Origin: Burkholderia stabilis
Lineage (GTDB): Bacteria; Pseudomonadota; Gammaproteobacteria; Burkholderiales; Burkholderiaceae
Direction: 5' to 3'
NCBI RefSeq assembly: GCF_001742165.1
Contig: NZ_CP016443.1
Location: 2,666,001-2,730,000 of the forward strand
DNA length: 64,000 nucleotides
The notes beneath the pieces were generated by a model. That model was not told where the DNA came from. It saw only the letters and a list, made by a program, of their open reading frames with translations, and did no database searches. A program made the translations under genes and the position numbers. Below, in pieces: positions 8,901 through 18,288 of the stretch; within the stretch, counting starts at the first letter, position 1, and the number at the start of each line of letters is the position of its first letter.

Positions 8901-10136
8901 TCAGATGTGTAATGCCGGCCCGGCACCGGATTGCGGCGCCGGGATGCTGACGCACAGCGCGATCAGCAACGCCGCGAGCAGCATCACGACCCCGCCCGCG
9001 ACGAAGACGCCGGTGATGCCGCTGAAGCTGAACATCGCACCGCCCGCGGCGGCGCCTGCCGCAATGGACGACTGCACCGACGCGACGACCATGCCGCCGG
9101 CACTTTCCGCCTGGTCGGGCACCGCGCGCGTCACCCAGTTCGACCACGCCACCGGCACGCCGCCGAACGCCATGCCCCAGAACGCGACCAGCACCGCTTG
9201 CCCGGCGACGGACGCCGGCAGCAGCACCAGCGCGAACGCCGCGATGCCGACGAGGCAGGGCATCAGCGCCAGCGTCGCGCGCAGGCTGCGCTCCATCAGG
9301 AATCCGGCGAGCAGCGTGCCGGCGAAGTTCGCGACGCCGAACCCGAGCAACATGAGCGCCAGTCCGTCCGGGCCGACGCCTGCGGTGCTTTCCAGAAACG
9401 GGCGGATATAGGTGAACAACGCGAAATGACCGGTGTGCGCGAGGACGCAACCGAGCATGCCGATGGCGACACCCGGGCTCAGCAGCACCTGCAGCACCGT
9501 TTTCAGCCGCACGGTTCCGCGCGGCGCCATCCGCGGCAGCGTGAACCACTGGAAGAGCAGCGTAACCGCGCCGACCGCCGCCGCCGCGACGAACGCACTG
9601 CGCCACCCGTACAACCCGCCCAGATAGCTGCCGAGCGGCACGGCGACGACCGTGCCGACCGCGATGCCGCTGAAGATGATCGACAGCGCGCGCGGCAGCA
9701 GCGCCGGCGGCACGAGACGCATCGCGACGGCCGCGGCCATGCTCCAGAAGCCGCCCAGCGCGATGCCCAGCAGGATCCGCATCGCCAGCAGCATCGCCAG
9801 GCTCGACGAGAGCGCCACCAGCAGGTTCGACGCGATCATCAGCGTGCTGAAACCGAGCAGCACCGTGCGCCGGTCGAATCCGCGCGTGAGGCCCGGCACC
9901 AGCAATCCGGCAAACAGCGCGACCACGGCCGTGACCGTCACCGCCTGACCGGCCAGGGCTTCCGATACGTGCAATCCGGCGGCCATCGGCGTCAGCAGGC
10001 TGGCCGGCAGGTACTCGGCCGTCAACAGCCCGAACACCCCCATCGCCAGCGAGAACACGGCCGTCCAGGCCGGCTCGGTTTTTATCGCGCCGTCACGGCC
10101 GGCGTCGGGCACAACGTTGCTCACACAATCGCTCAT
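8901..10136 (-). CDS. MFS exporter, NepI-like (purine nucleoside efflux family)
   Basis: This 411-aa, 12-span major facilitator resembles E. coli NepI along its length: WTAVFSLAMGVFGLLTAEYLPASLLTPMA near the start, LGGFWSMAAAVAMRLVPP, and VPVAWSNWVTRAVPDQAESAGG. NepI exports inosine and 6-mercaptopurine; that substrate is only inferred here. It is divergent from an AraC regulator 63 bases away, which probably controls it. Confidence 0.85.
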   Translation of the reverse strand: MSDCVSNVVPDAGRDGAIKTEPAWTAVFSLAMGVFGLLTAEYLPASLLTPMAAGLHVSEALAGQAVTVTAVVALFAGLLVPGLTRGFDRRTVLLGFSTLMIASNLLVALSSSLAMLLAMRILLGIALGGFWSMAAAVAMRLVPPALLPRALSIIFSGIAVGTVVAVPLGSYLGGLYGWRSAFVAAAAVGAVTLLFQWFTLPRMAPRGTVRLKTVLQVLLSPGVAIGMLGCVLAHTGHFALFTYIRPFLESTAGVGPDGLALMLLGFGVANFAGTLLAGFLMERSLRATLALMPCLVGIAAFALVLLPASVAGQAVLVAFWGMAFGGVPVAWSNWVTRAVPDQAESAGGMVVASVQSSIAAGAAAGGAMFSFSGITGVFVAGGVVMLLAALLIALCVSIPAPQSGAGPALHI

Positions 10137-10199
10137 GACAAGACATCCCTCGGGAAATGAAATCCAGCCCGAGTCTAGGTGCGAATGTCAGGATGATCT

Positions 10200-11198
10200 A
10201 TGATAGAAAGCCTTGAATTTTTACCCAAAACCCCGAAGATGGTCTTGCCCGATCCTTTCGCGTTGTCGTCCGATCTCATCAGCGAACTGCTGACCGGCAT
10301 GCGCCTGCGGGGCGTCCAGTACCGGCGCATCGAAGCCGGGCCCGCGTTCGGTCTGGGCTTCGATACGCGGCCCGGGCACGCGTACTTCCACTTCCTTGCG
10401 GTCGGCTCCGCGGTGCTGCGCACCGACGACGGCACGTTGCACGCGTTGTCGGCCGGTAACGCCGTGTTCATGCCGAGAGGCGAAGCGCATCAACTGCTGT
10501 CCGCCGCCGGTCACCCCGTTCGCGATATCGACACGTTCGACGCAGCCCCGCTCGGCGATACGGTCAGCGCGGTGAACGCGTGCCCGAGCAAGAGCGTGAC
10601 GCCAGGCTCCATCCTCTTCTCCGGCTGCATGGAGTTCGATCTCGGCGGCATGCAGGGCCTGGGCCGGTTGATGCCGGGCGTGATGGTGGTCGACGCGATG
10701 GGCAAACGCTATCCGGGGCTCATGCCGATCCTCGCGTCGATGAAGGCCGAAATCTGCTCCGGGCGCATCGGCTTCGCGGGCATCCTCGCCCGTCTCGCCG
10801 ACGTGGTCGCGGCGATGCTCGTGCGCGGCTGGGTCGAATGCGGTTGCGACAACGCGTCCGGCCTGGTGGCCGCGCTGCGCGACCCCCGGCTGGCGCGGGC
10901 CATCCTGGCGCTGCATCGGCAGCCCTGTCGCGAGTGGAGCGTGTCGGAGCTGGCGGCGGAATGCCATATCTCGCGCTCCGTTTTCGCGGAGCGCTTTCAG
11001 GCCACCATCGGCATACCGCCGCTGCGTTATGCGACCGAGCTGCGGATGCGGCTGGCGAGCCAGTGGCTGACGCATGACAGGCTGCCGATCGAAACCGTGG
11101 CGCTGCGACTGGGGTATGCGTCGCAGGCCGCGTTCAGCCGCGCGTTCAAGCGCGTGATCGGCAAGCCGCCGGGGGCCAGCCGGCAGGCCGGGGTGTAG
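10200..11198 (+). CDS. AraC-family regulator with cupin sensor domain
   Basis: This 332-aa protein has an N-terminal cupin_6-type sensor (roughly residues 20-190) and a C-terminal AraC HTH (about 235-325: WSVSELAAECHISRSVFAERFQ and ETVALRLGYASQAAFSRAFKRVIG). The ATG at 10200 follows an AGGA at 10191-10194. Divergent orientation to the NepI-like exporter suggests that it controls that gene. Confidence 0.9.
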   Translation: MIESLEFLPKTPKMVLPDPFALSSDLISELLTGMRLRGVQYRRIEAGPAFGLGFDTRPGHAYFHFLAVGSAVLRTDDGTLHALSAGNAVFMPRGEAHQLLSAAGHPVRDIDTFDAAPLGDTVSAVNACPSKSVTPGSILFSGCMEFDLGGMQGLGRLMPGVMVVDAMGKRYPGLMPILASMKAEICSGRIGFAGILARLADVVAAMLVRGWVECGCDNASGLVAALRDPRLARAILALHRQPCREWSVSELAAECHISRSVFAERFQATIGIPPLRYATELRMRLASQWLTHDRLPIETVALRLGYASQAAFSRAFKRVIGKPPGASRQAGV

Positions 11199-11436
11199 CG
11201 GGCCTGGGAGGAGGGCGTCTGCGCGCAGTCATGCGCATGTTCCGCGCCGTGATCGAAATTGCGATCGCGATCTCGATCGATCACGGGAAGTTGCTGCGAG
11301 CGACGCAGGAATGACGGCGTCATGCCACGTCGATCCGGCCGACGTGCGCACACGGGGCGGCGCGACGGCGATTCGCCGGGCCGATGCGTTCACGTCGAAG
11401 TTGCCGAACGGGTTCACAGCGGCCCAGGCGCCGACA

Positions 11437-12201
11437 TCAGGTGCGATTGATCGATACCCCGCCATCCACCAGCAGCGCGCCGCCGGTCATGAATGACGAG
11501 GCGCCGGAAGCGAGATAGAGCACCGACTGCGCAAGCTCCTCCGGCGTGGCAATGCGTTTGAGCGCATGGAGTCCCGCCACATGCGCCATTGCTTCGGGCG
11601 TCGCGCTCATCGTGCGTCCCATCGGGGTATCGACTCCACCCGGAAGGATTGCGTTGACGCGAATGGCCTTCGGTCCAAACTCCGCGGCGAGCGACTGGGT
11701 CAGCCCGATCAATCCGGCCTTGCTGGCGGCGTACGCTGCGACGCCGGGGAAGCCGACCGTGTACCCGACGAAAGTCGAAGTAAAGATGACGCTGCCGGCG
11801 CCACGACGCAGCATCGCCGGAATCTGATGCTTCGCGCCGAGGAACGCGCTGGTGAGATTGGTGGCAATCGTTTCGCTCCAGCCCGCTTCGGATACCTGCG
11901 GCGTGGGCCCCATTTCGCCGAGCGTCCCCGCGTTGTTGAACGCGATGTCGAGGCCGCCGAAGCGGTCGACGGCCGTCTGAACGAGCGTCTGCGCATAGGC
12001 TTCGTCCCGGACGTCGCCGGCGACGCATATCGCCTTTCCGTCATGCGCGGTGATGTCGGCTACCAGGCTTTCCAGCTCGGCCTTGCGACGGGCGCCGACT
12101 ACCACTGCTGCGCCCTCGCGCGCGAAAAGCAACGCGGTCGCGCGTCCAATTCCGGAACTCGCGCCGGTGACGATGGCGACCTTGCCTGCAAGCACGTTCA
12201 T
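11437..12201 (-). CDS. SDR-family NAD(P)-dependent oxidoreductase
   Basis: This 254-aa short-chain dehydrogenase has TGASSGIG at the N-terminus (cofactor binding), NNAG in the central beta strand, a serine in the STFVGYT region, and YAASKAGL supplying the catalytic Tyr-Lys. The C-terminus GGALLVDGGVSINRT is typical of the classical SDR group. The substrate is unknown. It stands alone on this strand. Confidence 0.9.
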   Translation of the reverse strand: MNVLAGKVAIVTGASSGIGRATALLFAREGAAVVVGARRKAELESLVADITAHDGKAICVAGDVRDEAYAQTLVQTAVDRFGGLDIAFNNAGTLGEMGPTPQVSEAGWSETIATNLTSAFLGAKHQIPAMLRRGAGSVIFTSTFVGYTVGFPGVAAYAASKAGLIGLTQSLAAEFGPKAIRVNAILPGGVDTPMGRTMSATPEAMAHVAGLHALKRIATPEELAQSVLYLASGASSFMTGGALLVDGGVSINRT

Positions 12202-12758
12202 TGTTTTTTCTCATGTTCGGATTGACCAACTGCGAGTCTGGTCGGATATCGACGCACGAGCATTCCGTTTCTTGCTGTTAAATTCGAGCAGCCTTTTTCA
12301 TGGGCGCGCCTGGAAAGTAAAACGCCGCCTCGAGTGATCTTGAGCCGGCCTTCAGGAACGAGACCGCCGCAGCTCGATCGTGTGCCAGCGATGCTGGCGA
12401 AGCATCAGGATCGGCGTACGCGGTTACTGCGATGTCCATGAGGGATTCCCCCGTCATGCCCGCATCAACGCCATTCCTGCGCCGTGGCGATGCGCGCCGC
12501 CCTTCTGCGTCGATGCTCCCCGCCCATCGCCGCCGATTATTTGCGTTTCGCGAATGGCGCGTTCGCCGGTTGTTCCATACCCGATTCGCGGCCATGCACC
12601 TATCGTTGTGGCGTCGGCTGATTGCATTCGGCACCTGAAACCCGAAACGCGGCCGGCACCTCCTCGCGATTCGCGTCGCACACATAAAAGACATCGAACC
12701 TGGCTCATGCGCAGGCGCTTCGGCGCGCGCAGGCGAACCAGCGTCCACGGAGACGGAA
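12202..12758. other. Gene-free stretch between SDR and MFS genes
   Basis: This 557-base interval has short open frames on both strands but none with a good ribosome-binding site or recognisable protein. Composition is slightly less GC-rich near 12230-12320. It presumably holds the promoters of the divergent SDR and MFS genes. I see no repeat or RNA gene. Confidence 0.5.
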
Positions 12759-14012
12759 ATGAAAGCAAACGAGTGGGATACCTCCTACGAGTGGAAGGCA
12801 GTGACACTGCTGGCGCTCGGCTTCGGGCTGGTCGGCCTCGATCGCTGGCTGATCGCGCCGCTGTTCCCTTCGATCATGAAGGACCTCAACCTGACCGCGC
12901 AGGACGTCGGCAACTGCATCGGCGTGATCGGCCTGTCGTGGGGCATCTTCGCGGCGCTGATGGGCGGCATCTCGGACAAGATCGGCCGCAGGAAGGTGCT
13001 CATCCCGGCAATCATCGCGTTCTCGTTGCTGTCGGGCTTTTCGGGGCTCGCGGGCGGCCTGCTCGGGCTGATGGCGATTCGCGGGCTGATGGGCGTCGCG
13101 GAAGGCTCGTTCTGCCCGACGAGCTTCGCCGCGACCGCCGACGCGTCGCATCCGCGGCGTCGCGGGCTGAACCTCGGCCTGCAGCAAAGCGGCTTCGCGC
13201 TGTTCGGGCTGGCGCTGTCGCCGATCATCGCCACGCAGTTGCTGGGTTTCGTGTCGTGGCGCTGGGTGTTTGCGCTCGTCGCGATTCCCGGGCTGATCCT
13301 CGGCGCGATCATGTTCTTCGTCATCCGCGAGCCGAAGCTCGAGAAGGCGGTGGCGTCGGAACACGCGCCGGCTTCGCTCGGCCATGTGCTCAAGAGCCGC
13401 AACATCATCGTCGCGATGGCCGCACTGTGCTGCGCGATGACCGGCGTATTCGTGCTCGGCGCGCTGCTGCCGCTGTACCTGACGGATTACCTGTCGCTCG
13501 GCACGCAGAAGATGGGCCTCGTCGTGTCGGCGATCGGCTTCGGCGGCTTTCTCGGGCAGTTCGGGTTGCCCGGCCTCTCCGATCTGGTCGGCCGCCGCCT
13601 CGCGAGCATCGTCGGGTTCGCGGGCACGGCCGTGATGCTCTATATCTTCCGCGGCCTCGGCCCGCAGCCGCTCGTGCTGTTCGCCGTGCTGTTCGTCGCG
13701 TCGTTCTTCACGCTCGGGCTGGTGTCGCTGCTGTCCGGCCCGGTGGCGACCGAAGCCGCGCCCATCGGGCTCGTGTCGACGTCGATCGGCGTGGTGGTCG
13801 GCGTCGGCGAGATCTTCGGCGGCGGCATCGCGCCGGCAATGGGCGGCTACGTCGCCGCACACTTTGGCATCCAGAACATTCTGTGGCTGCCGATGTGCGC
13901 GGTGTTGCTCGGCATCGTGGTCAGCATGCTGCTGAAGGAAACCGCGCCTGCCGTGCTGCAGCGCCGCGTGGCCGCGCAGCCGGAGCTGGCCGCGGGAGAG
14001 CAGCCGCGATGA
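12759..14012 (+). CDS. MFS transporter, possible aromatic/organic acid permease
   Basis: This 417-aa, 12-span major facilitator has the loop 2-3 signature GGISDKIGRRKVLIPA and a second copy (PGLSDLVGRRLAS) between helices 8 and 9. The family is close to metabolite:H+ symporters for organic and aromatic acids. The gene lies directly upstream of the LysR and hydroquinone cluster on the same strand, so import of an aromatic substrate for that pathway is a reasonable inference, not shown. Confidence 0.87.
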   Translation: MKANEWDTSYEWKAVTLLALGFGLVGLDRWLIAPLFPSIMKDLNLTAQDVGNCIGVIGLSWGIFAALMGGISDKIGRRKVLIPAIIAFSLLSGFSGLAGGLLGLMAIRGLMGVAEGSFCPTSFAATADASHPRRRGLNLGLQQSGFALFGLALSPIIATQLLGFVSWRWVFALVAIPGLILGAIMFFVIREPKLEKAVASEHAPASLGHVLKSRNIIVAMAALCCAMTGVFVLGALLPLYLTDYLSLGTQKMGLVVSAIGFGGFLGQFGLPGLSDLVGRRLASIVGFAGTAVMLYIFRGLGPQPLVLFAVLFVASFFTLGLVSLLSGPVATEAAPIGLVSTSIGVVVGVGEIFGGGIAPAMGGYVAAHFGIQNILWLPMCAVLLGIVVSMLLKETAPAVLQRRVAAQPELAAGEQPR

Positions 14013-14164
14013 TCCCCGCGCGGGTGCGGCGCGGCGGCGCGAACCGGTCACGGCGCGTGCCGCGATTGACATCGATTCGGCGACACAGTGACGCTTTTCG
14101 CATGACGCAACCCGTTACCCGGTGCGGGTAGACTGCCGGTTTCGCTGTCGAAAAAGGGCGCGGT

Positions 14165-15094
14165 ATGGACCGGTTTCTGAGCATCGAGGCATTCGTGAGG
14201 GTCGCGGAGGCGAGCAGCTTCGCCGAGGCGGCGCGGCAGCTTGGTGTGACCAGTTCCGTGGTGACGAACCGCATCCAGCAACTGGAGAAGTTCGTCAACG
14301 CGCCGCTTTTCCACCGCAGCACGCGCCATGTGCGCCTGTCCGAAGTGGGCGAGGCGTTCTATCGCGAATGCGCCGAGGTGGTGGGGCGCGTCAACGAGCT
14401 GACGGACCAGATGCGCGAGCTTCGCGCGACGCCGACCGGGCGGCTGCGCATCCAGATGCTGCCCGGTTTCGCGCTCGATCACTTCGGCGCGCCGCTGGCC
14501 GAATTCAACCGGCGCTACCCGGGCATCCAGCTCGACGTCATCGTCAATGACCGTGTCGTGGACCCTGTCGAAGAAGGGTTCGACATCGCGTTCCAGATCT
14601 TCCCGCCGATTTCCGAGTCGCTGATCGAGCGGCGGCTGTTCACGGTCCGCCGGCTCTTTTGCGCATCGCCTGCTTACCTCGAAGCGCATGCTGCGCCACA
14701 ACATCCACGCGAATTGCTGCAGCACACGACGGCGCTGTATTCCGGCTATCCGTCGCGCAACCGCTGGACGATGACGCGCGACGACGAGGTCGTCGAAATG
14801 GAGTTGCCGGGCATGATCCGCTCGAACTCCGTTCACCTGCTGCGCGAGTACGCGCTGACCGGCGGCGGCGTCGTTTGCCTGCCGACGCTGGTCGCGAGCG
14901 ACGCGCTCGTCGCGGGCCGGCTGGTGCCGATCCTGACCGACTACCAGCTCGCGCCGCTGAGCTTTGCCGCCGTTTATCCCGCAACGCAGCGACAGGCGCT
15001 GAAGGTGAAGGCGCTGGTGGAATTCCTCGTGGAATACATCGGCGACGAATCCCCGTGGGACCTGCCTTTGCTCGCGCGCGGCTGGGTGCGTTGA
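14165..15094 (+). CDS. LysR-family regulator, probable activator of the hydroquinone operon
   Basis: This 309-aa protein has a LysR winged HTH (residues 1-60, AARQLGVTSSVVTNRIQQLE) and a substrate domain of the CrgA/DmlR-like group. It precedes the dioxygenase genes by 126 bases on the same strand. In Pseudomonas pnp clusters a LysR protein (PnpR) activates the hydroquinone genes, and the position here fits that role. The ligand is unknown. Confidence 0.9.
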   Translation: MDRFLSIEAFVRVAEASSFAEAARQLGVTSSVVTNRIQQLEKFVNAPLFHRSTRHVRLSEVGEAFYRECAEVVGRVNELTDQMRELRATPTGRLRIQMLPGFALDHFGAPLAEFNRRYPGIQLDVIVNDRVVDPVEEGFDIAFQIFPPISESLIERRLFTVRRLFCASPAYLEAHAAPQHPRELLQHTTALYSGYPSRNRWTMTRDDEVVEMELPGMIRSNSVHLLREYALTGGGVVCLPTLVASDALVAGRLVPILTDYQLAPLSFAAVYPATQRQALKVKALVEFLVEYIGDESPWDLPLLARGWVR

Positions 15095-15181
15095 ACCGGC
15101 CGACGAGCCGGCCGATTATTCGCGAAACGCAAATGCCGTAGTCGCCGTCCGGCGCCTTGTTGCGGGTGTTCGTTGCCCCTA

Positions 15182-15209
15182 GAGTTGAATCCAACAAGCG
15201 GTTCAACTC
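15182..15209 (+). promoter_or_regulatory. Perfect 8-bp inverted repeat before pnpC
   Basis: GAGTTGAA at 15182-15189 is exactly mirrored by TTCAACTC at 15202-15209 with a 12-base spacer. The right arm touches the AGGAG ribosome-binding site of pnpC. It may be a LysR operator or an mRNA hairpin masking translation. Confidence 0.55.
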
Positions 15210-15220
15210 AGGAGACAGCA

Positions 15221-15715
15221 ATGACCGACACGGCATATCACACAGTCTTTGGTTCGCTCGACAACTACCAGAAGGGCGAGATCGAAATCACCAGCGGCAG
15301 CGCGCAGCACTACGCGTTCTCGAACGTCTTCGAGGTCGCATCGAAATCGGCGCCCTACGAAAAGGTCGTCGCCGGCAAGAATCTCGAGTACGTGATCGAA
15401 GTGTTGAGGACCGAGGGCCAGTCGCCCTGGTTCGCGTGCGCGCATGACGAGTTCGCGATCCAGATGGACGGCGAAGTCCGGATCGAATTCATCAAGCTGA
15501 ACAACCCGCCGACGTCGGGACACGGCACCGTGAGCGCCGGCACGCAGCCGGCCGGCCGCAAGATGGGTCACGTCGTCCTGCGCAAGGGACACCAGGCGCT
15601 GCTCCCGGCCGGCTGCGCGTACCGCTTCACCGCAAGCAAGCCGGGCGTCGCGCTCGTGCAGACCATGATCGGCGAGCTGTCCGTCGAGAAGTGGGCCGAC
15701 ATCTGCCTGCACTGA
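15221..15715 (+). CDS. pnpC: Hydroquinone 1,2-dioxygenase, small subunit
   Basis: This 164-aa cupin-like protein matches the small subunit of the two-component hydroquinone dioxygenase (PnpC/HapC, about 18 kDa). It pairs with the larger iron-bearing subunit encoded next. The holoenzyme splits hydroquinone between C1 and C2 to 4-hydroxymuconic semialdehyde. The start ATG at 15221 follows AGGAG at 15210-15214. Gene order small-large-aldehyde dehydrogenase-maleylacetate reductase is the same as in described 4-nitrophenol and 4-hydroxyacetophenone clusters, which supports the call. Confidence 0.85.
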   Translation: MTDTAYHTVFGSLDNYQKGEIEITSGSAQHYAFSNVFEVASKSAPYEKVVAGKNLEYVIEVLRTEGQSPWFACAHDEFAIQMDGEVRIEFIKLNNPPTSGHGTVSAGTQPAGRKMGHVVLRKGHQALLPAGCAYRFTASKPGVALVQTMIGELSVEKWADICLH

Positions 15716-15756
15716 TCCCCCCGACCGCCCCCATTCGAATATCCAGGAGACACGTT

Positions 15757-16776
15757 ATGGCCACCCTCGACACCCTCGATTCATCCGCCGGCTTTGCCGC
15801 CGATCTGGTGCAAGCCACGGAAGCCGATGCCGTCACCGGCTACCGCCGCTTCCAGCTCGGCGCATTCGCGTTCCAGCGCGACGAATACTTCGTGAAGATC
15901 AGCTGGCCGGCGAAAGGCCAGACGCGCACGCACGCCGTGCCGGCGGACGCGTTCCTGCGCGCGATGATGCGCGACGTGGCGTGGGGCTTCTTCTACGGCT
16001 GGGTGAATTTCGATCACGTGTTCGGCACGCGCAATCACTACGGCAAGGTGGACATGTACGCGGGCACCTTCAACGGCATCCTGAAAGACGCCGGCGTCGA
16101 CTACACCGAGACCTTCGAAACGCCCACCATCATGGCGACCTTCAAGGCGATGCTGCACGACTGGACCAACGAAGGCTTCGATCCGTTCGCGGCGCCCGAG
16201 GAAACCGGCACCGCATTCGGGCGCAAGCATGGCGAAAACGGTTCGGCGATCGAGCGCACGCGCATCGCGACGCGCCGCATGCCGGGCCTCGAAGGCGACT
16301 CGCCGCTGCGCGACGAACTGCCGGTCAACCGCGCGTTTCTCGACGTCGTGCAGGACGAGCCGGAAGTGCACGCCGAGCCGGGTTTCGAGGGCGAGCTTCA
16401 CGCGTTCAACCTGTTCAAGTACTTGTCCCGCTCGGACGTGACGTGGAATCCGTCGGTCACGTCGGTGTGCGGGCGCAGCCTGTTCTGCCCGACCACCGAG
16501 GAATTCATCCTGCCGGTTTTCCACGGCAACGACCGCGTCGAATGGTTCCTGCAACTGTCCGACGAAATCGTGTGGGACATCGGCGACAAGAACACCGGCG
16601 CGCCGCGCGCACGCGTCACGATGCGCGCGGGCGACATCTGCGCGATGCCGGCCGACATCCGGCATCAGGGTTACTCCACGAAGCGCTCGATGCTGCTGGT
16701 CTGGGAAAACGCGACGCCCAACCTGCCGCAGCGATACGAGAGCGGCGAACTGGCGCCGTACCCGATCGCGTTCTGA
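15757..16776 (+). CDS. pnpD: Hydroquinone 1,2-dioxygenase, large (iron-binding) subunit
   Basis: This 339-aa protein matches the catalytic subunit PnpD/HapD. The described enzyme binds Fe through a His-Asn-Glu-His set; here H256, N258 and E262 lie in the HGNDRVE segment and H303 in ADIRHQGYS, with the same spacing. The C-terminal half (230-320) is a cupin barrel. The start ATG follows an AGGAGA ribosome-binding site. The reaction is extradiol-like cleavage of hydroquinone to 4-hydroxymuconic semialdehyde using O2. It sits 41 bases after the small-subunit gene. Confidence 0.88.
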   Translation: MATLDTLDSSAGFAADLVQATEADAVTGYRRFQLGAFAFQRDEYFVKISWPAKGQTRTHAVPADAFLRAMMRDVAWGFFYGWVNFDHVFGTRNHYGKVDMYAGTFNGILKDAGVDYTETFETPTIMATFKAMLHDWTNEGFDPFAAPEETGTAFGRKHGENGSAIERTRIATRRMPGLEGDSPLRDELPVNRAFLDVVQDEPEVHAEPGFEGELHAFNLFKYLSRSDVTWNPSVTSVCGRSLFCPTTEEFILPVFHGNDRVEWFLQLSDEIVWDIGDKNTGAPRARVTMRAGDICAMPADIRHQGYSTKRSMLLVWENATPNLPQRYESGELAPYPIAF

Positions 16777-16814
16777 GCAGCGCTTTTGCTTCCGCACTAC
16801 ACCGAGGACGATTC

Positions 16815-18281
16815 ATGCAAACCCAACTCTTCATCGACGGGCGCTTCGTTGACGCCGTCGACCGCGGCACCATCGACGTGCTGAACCCGCACGACGGCTC
16901 CGTGATCACGAAGATCGCGGCCGCCACCGCAGCGGACGTCGACCTGGCCGTTGAAGCCGCGACCCGCGCGTTCCCCAAATGGTCGGCGCTGCCGGCCGCC
17001 GAGCGCGGCCGGCTGCTGCTGCGCCTGGCCGACGCGATCGAGGCCAACGCGGACGAGCTGGCGCAGCTCGAATCGCTCGACACCGGCCACCCGATTCGCG
17101 ATTCGCGCTCGCTCGACGTGCCGCGCACGGCGGCGTGCTTCCGCTACTTCGGCGGGATGGCCGACAAGCTCCAGGGCTCGGTGATTCCCGTCGAAACCGG
17201 CTTCCTGAACTACGTGCAACGCGCGCCGATCGGCGTCGTCGGCCAGATCGTGCCGTGGAATTTTCCGCTGATGTTCACGAGCTGGAAGATGGGCCCCGCG
17301 CTGGCCGCCGGCAACACGGTGGTACTCAAGCCGTCGGAGATCACGCCGCTGTCGACGCTGCGCATCGTCGAGCTGATGGCCGAAGTCGGGTTTCCGGCGG
17401 GCGTCGTCAACATCGTCCCCGGCTACGGACATACGGCGGGCCAGCGGCTCGCCGAACACCCGGGCGTCGGCAAGATCGCGTTCACGGGATCGACGGCGAC
17501 CGGCCGCCGGATCGTCGAAGCGTCGCAGGGCAACCTGAAGCGCGTGCAACTGGAGCTGGGCGGCAAGGGTGCCAACATCGTGTTCGACGATGCGAACCTC
17601 GACGCGGCCATCAACGGCGCCGCCTGGGCGATCTTTCACAACCAGGGGCAGGCGTGCATCGCGGGCTCGCGTCTCGTGCTGCACGAGCGCATCGCGGACG
17701 CGTTCCTCGAGCGGTTCGTCGCGCTCGCGTCGTCGATACGGATCGGCAACCCGCTCGACGCCGATACCGAGATGGGCCCGCTGACGTCGAAGCAACACCT
17801 CGATCGTGTGCTGTCGTTCGTCGACGTCGCGCGCGAGCAGGGCGGCCGTGTTCTCACGGGCGGCAGCGCGCCGCAGGATCCGGCGCTCGCCAATGGCTAC
17901 TACGTGCGCCCGACGATCATCGAAGCGAAGAGCGCGAACGATCGCGTGGCGCAGGAGGAAGTGTTCGGCCCGTTCGTCACGGTGCTGCGCTTCGGCAGCG
18001 ACGACGAGGCGCTGGCCATCGCCAACGCAACGGAATACGGGCTCGGCAGCGGCCTGTGGACGAACGACCTGTCGCGCGCGCACAGGATGGCGTCGCAGAT
18101 CAACGCCGGCATGTGCTGGATCAACTGCTACAAGCGCGTCAATCCGGGCAGCCCGTTCGGCGGCGTGGGCAAGTCGGGCTACGGCCGCGAGATGGGCTTC
18201 GAAGCGATGCACGACTACACGGAAGCGCGGTCGGTGTGGGTCAACGTCGACGGCAACGTGCCGCCGCACTTCAAGCGCTGA
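16815..18281 (+). CDS. pnpE: 4-hydroxymuconic semialdehyde dehydrogenase (aldehyde dehydrogenase family)
   Basis: This 488-aa NAD(P)+-dependent aldehyde dehydrogenase has VPWNFPL and the KPSE cofactor region, the general-base glutamate in LELGGKGAN and the catalytic cysteine in NQGQACIAGSR. In hydroquinone clusters this enzyme (PnpE/HapE) turns 4-hydroxymuconic semialdehyde into maleylacetate. Sequence alone identifies an ALDH; the specific substrate is inferred from its place between the dioxygenase and maleylacetate reductase genes. Confidence 0.87.
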   Translation: MQTQLFIDGRFVDAVDRGTIDVLNPHDGSVITKIAAATAADVDLAVEAATRAFPKWSALPAAERGRLLLRLADAIEANADELAQLESLDTGHPIRDSRSLDVPRTAACFRYFGGMADKLQGSVIPVETGFLNYVQRAPIGVVGQIVPWNFPLMFTSWKMGPALAAGNTVVLKPSEITPLSTLRIVELMAEVGFPAGVVNIVPGYGHTAGQRLAEHPGVGKIAFTGSTATGRRIVEASQGNLKRVQLELGGKGANIVFDDANLDAAINGAAWAIFHNQGQACIAGSRLVLHERIADAFLERFVALASSIRIGNPLDADTEMGPLTSKQHLDRVLSFVDVAREQGGRVLTGGSAPQDPALANGYYVRPTIIEAKSANDRVAQEEVFGPFVTVLRFGSDDEALAIANATEYGLGSGLWTNDLSRAHRMASQINAGMCWINCYKRVNPGSPFGGVGKSGYGREMGFEAMHDYTEARSVWVNVDGNVPPHFKR

Positions 18282-18288
18282 GGCCGTC

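Noticed and set aside
12278..12748. A 156-codon minus-strand frame in the gap before the MFS gene
   Set aside because: No ribosome-binding site, no recognisable domain and skewed Arg content.
12705..14072. A 455-codon frame opposite the MFS permease
   Set aside because: Translation is Arg/Gln/His-rich shadow; the plus strand has clear membrane spans and MFS motifs.
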